A DNA stretch of 64,000 nucleotides from Ruegeria spongiae (GTDB taxonomy: Bacteria > Pseudomonadota > Alphaproteobacteria > Rhodobacterales > Rhodobacteraceae). Within the stretch, counting starts at the first letter, position 1. Each line of letters opens with the position of its first letter. Shown in pieces: positions 62,860-64,000 of this stretch. The DNA is taken from positions 186,001 to 250,000 of the forward strand of contig NZ_JAMFMB010000001.1 of NCBI RefSeq assembly GCF_023502395.1, read 5' to 3'. Below the pieces are notes generated by a model. The model was not told the DNA's origin, did no database searches, and saw nothing but the letters and a program-made list of their open reading frames with translations. The translations under genes were made by a program, and so were the position numbers.

Positions 62860-63429
62860 ATGACTGACATCACATCGACGGGTCTGACCCGGCGCGCTCT
62901 GTTGGGCGCGTTCGCAGCGAGCGCTGTTGCAGCAGCGCCAAACTATTCCCAAGCCGCAGGTTTCCTGCGCGGAGGCGGCGACATCCGACGCATCCGTATG
63001 TATTCCGGTCGCACAGGCGAGCGGATTGACATGATATATTGGATCGACGGCGACTATATCAAGGACGCTGTCAAAGAAGTGAACCACTTCATGCGCGACT
63101 GGCGCACCGATCAGGTCAAATCCATCGACCTGCGCACCATCGACATCATGGCCGCCTCGCATAACCTCATGGATGTGAGCGAGCCATATATGCTCCTCTC
63201 CGGCTATCGCAGCCCCCAGACCAACGCGATGTTGCGCAGCCGGTCGCGAGGCGTTGCCAAGAACTCGCTTCACATGAAGGGCCAGGCGGCCGATCTGCGG
63301 CTTTCGTCACGCTCTGTGGGTCAGATCGCCCGCGCCGCGCAATCCTGCCGCGCCGGTGGTGTCGGGCGTTATTCGCGGTCGAACTTTGTGCATATGGACT
63401 GCGGCGACGTGCGCAACTGGGGCCGCTGA
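62860..63429 (+). CDS. DUF882/YcbK (MepK-like) peptidase M15 family protein, Tat-exported
   Basis: A 189-residue protein from MTDITSTGLTRRALLGAFAA; twin-arginine signal (TRRALLGAF) cleaved after SQAA near residue 33. The M15/DUF882 domain follows: MLLSGYRSPQTNAML, NSLHMKGQAADLRL, HMDCGDVRNWGR with zinc-binding His/Asp residues (SLHMKGQAAD, FVHMDCG). E. coli MepK (YcbK) is an endopeptidase cleaving 3-3 crosslinks, and its gene adjoins ldtD (ycbB); here the pair is divergent. Confidence 0.9.
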   Translation: MTDITSTGLTRRALLGAFAASAVAAAPNYSQAAGFLRGGGDIRRIRMYSGRTGERIDMIYWIDGDYIKDAVKEVNHFMRDWRTDQVKSIDLRTIDIMAASHNLMDVSEPYMLLSGYRSPQTNAMLRSRSRGVAKNSLHMKGQAADLRLSSRSVGQIARAAQSCRAGGVGRYSRSNFVHMDCGDVRNWGR

Positions 63430-63460
63430 AACCGCCCCTTTCCGAATAGAACCGACGACC

Positions 63461-63490
63461 AACCCCCGCGGCCTTGCCCGGGGGTTTTGT
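63461..63490 (+). terminator. Rho-independent terminator after DUF882 gene
   Basis: AACCCCCG (63461-63468) pairs with CGGGGGTT (63479-63486), loop of 10, followed by TTTTGTTGTTTT. Lies 31 bases after the stop. Confidence 0.9.
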
Positions 63491-63598
63491 TGTTTTAGCC
63501 CCGCACGCCAAGCCGCACGATCACGCAAACTGTGCCCGGAGCGGTCAACACTGCGTTTGCAAGAGCGTGTTTCAAGGTCGATTCGATTCGTCGAGATT

Positions 63599-63675
<77 letters not shown>

Positions 63676-63753
63676 CTGTGACGGGCTATAGGATATCACC
63701 CGGCGCGCTGCAATCGGAAATGCCCGTGCGGCGCGGCTTTTTGCACCTGCGTC

Positions 63754-64000
63754 TCAGCCGAACAACTCATGCGCCAGTTCCAGCGCATCGACCAGCGTGT
63801 CGACCTCGTCGGTGGTGTTATAAAGCCCGAAGCTGGCGCGGCAGGTGGCTGTAACGCCAAGATGATCCATCAGCGGTCCGGCACAATGATGCCCGGCCCG
63901 GACGGCCACGCCCTTCTTGTCGAGAATCGTAGAGATATCATGGGCATGCGCGGCACCGTTCAAGGTAAAGCTGAAGATCGCCGCTTTGGTGGGCGTGGTG
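63754..64000 (-). CDS. sufS: Cysteine desulfurase SufS, C-terminal part (cut by window edge)
   Basis: The last about 81 residues of a class V aminotransferase-fold cysteine desulfurase: AVRAGHHCAGPLM and VTATCRASFGLYNTTDEVDTLVDALELAHELFG. The Cys in TATCRASF corresponds to the sulfur-accepting Cys of SufS, and the segment matches SufS rather than IscS. The 5' part and neighbouring suf genes are beyond the right end. The stop at 63754 has no T-tract downstream; tRNA-Arg follows 78 bases later. Confidence 0.92.
   Translation of the reverse strand, partial: TTPTKAAIFSFTLNGAAHAHDISTILDKKGVAVRAGHHCAGPLMDHLGVTATCRASFGLYNTTDEVDTLVDALELAHELFG

Overview
The window is GC-rich, tightly packed chromosomal DNA from an alphaproteobacterium, most likely a Rhodobacterales/Roseobacter-group organism close to Ruegeria. 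The clues are an L21 protein with a long C-terminal extension, a ChpT-type histidine phosphotransferase, paired OlsB/OlsA ornithine-lipid acyltransferases, an IalB-family protein, a methyl-THF:corrinoid methyltransferase module and the gene order around phoR-pstSCAB-phoU-phoB. The species assignment is inference. There is no CRISPR array, no transposase, no integrase and no prophage. Two tRNA genes (Ser-CGA, Arg-CCG) are present. Both window ends cut genes: an HDAC-superfamily amidohydrolase at the left and sufS at the right.

Layout. 1-2162 (minus): AI-2E-type permease, a small YqjD-like protein, a holin-like membrane protein and the truncated deacetylase form one operon. 2382-5210 (plus): a YihY/BrkB membrane protein and a periplasmic octaheme cytochrome c with HEAT/TPR-like tail. 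5211-7017: a lower-GC patch with an HxlR regulator divergent from a tandem SnoaL protein. 7179-9007 (minus): ppx/gppA and rlmE. 9251-11627 (plus): a one-carbon operon (PF13769 protein, MetF-like reductase, methyl-THF:corrinoid methyltransferase) closed by a strong terminator. 11721-16022: yicC, gmk, gamma-carbonic anhydrase, a transsulfuration-type PLP enzyme and phoR. 16092-22396: a three-repeat Pho box followed by pstS-pstC-pstA-pstB-phoU-phoB. Together with PhoR this is the complete phosphate sensing and uptake system.

22400-28570 holds acyl-CoA and redox metabolism: a LysR regulator divergent from glutaryl-CoA dehydrogenase, two SDRs, an ACAD10/11-like phosphotransferase and a quinone-oxidoreductase-type MDR. 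28933-30134 is aroQ translationally coupled to a LuxR-type regulator. 30461-42922 is mostly minus-strand housekeeping: rpsB-tsf, olsB-olsA, DUF3553, proA, proB, obg, a GNAT-LysE-GNAT trio, rpmA, rplU and two tandem DUF2059 proteins, with chpT on the plus strand. 43055-49669 carries tRNA-Ser, a GNAT, a PAS_5 protein with a CtrA box upstream, class II DAHP synthase, a GlxA-type regulator, a DMT transporter and a PQQ-type sugar dehydrogenase. 49848-55213 is a HAAT-family (Liv) ABC operon with an unusual small low-GC membrane protein gene between livF and livH. 55315-58152 holds a lipoprotein, a HerA-like ATPase, two candidate small RNAs and ialB. 58256-63429 is an envelope block: the operon ldt-lpxD-acp-fabF, divergent from a MepK-like (YcbK/DUF882) endopeptidase.

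The points most worth a second look are the ldt-lpxD-acp-fabF / MepK-like neighbourhood, the tandem terminator-ended sRNA candidates at 57183-57393, the small membrane protein inside the liv operon, the one-carbon corrinoid module, the L21 fusion and the CtrA site before the PAS_5 gene. Nothing in the window is clearly a wholly new system; these are partial or unusual variants of known ones.
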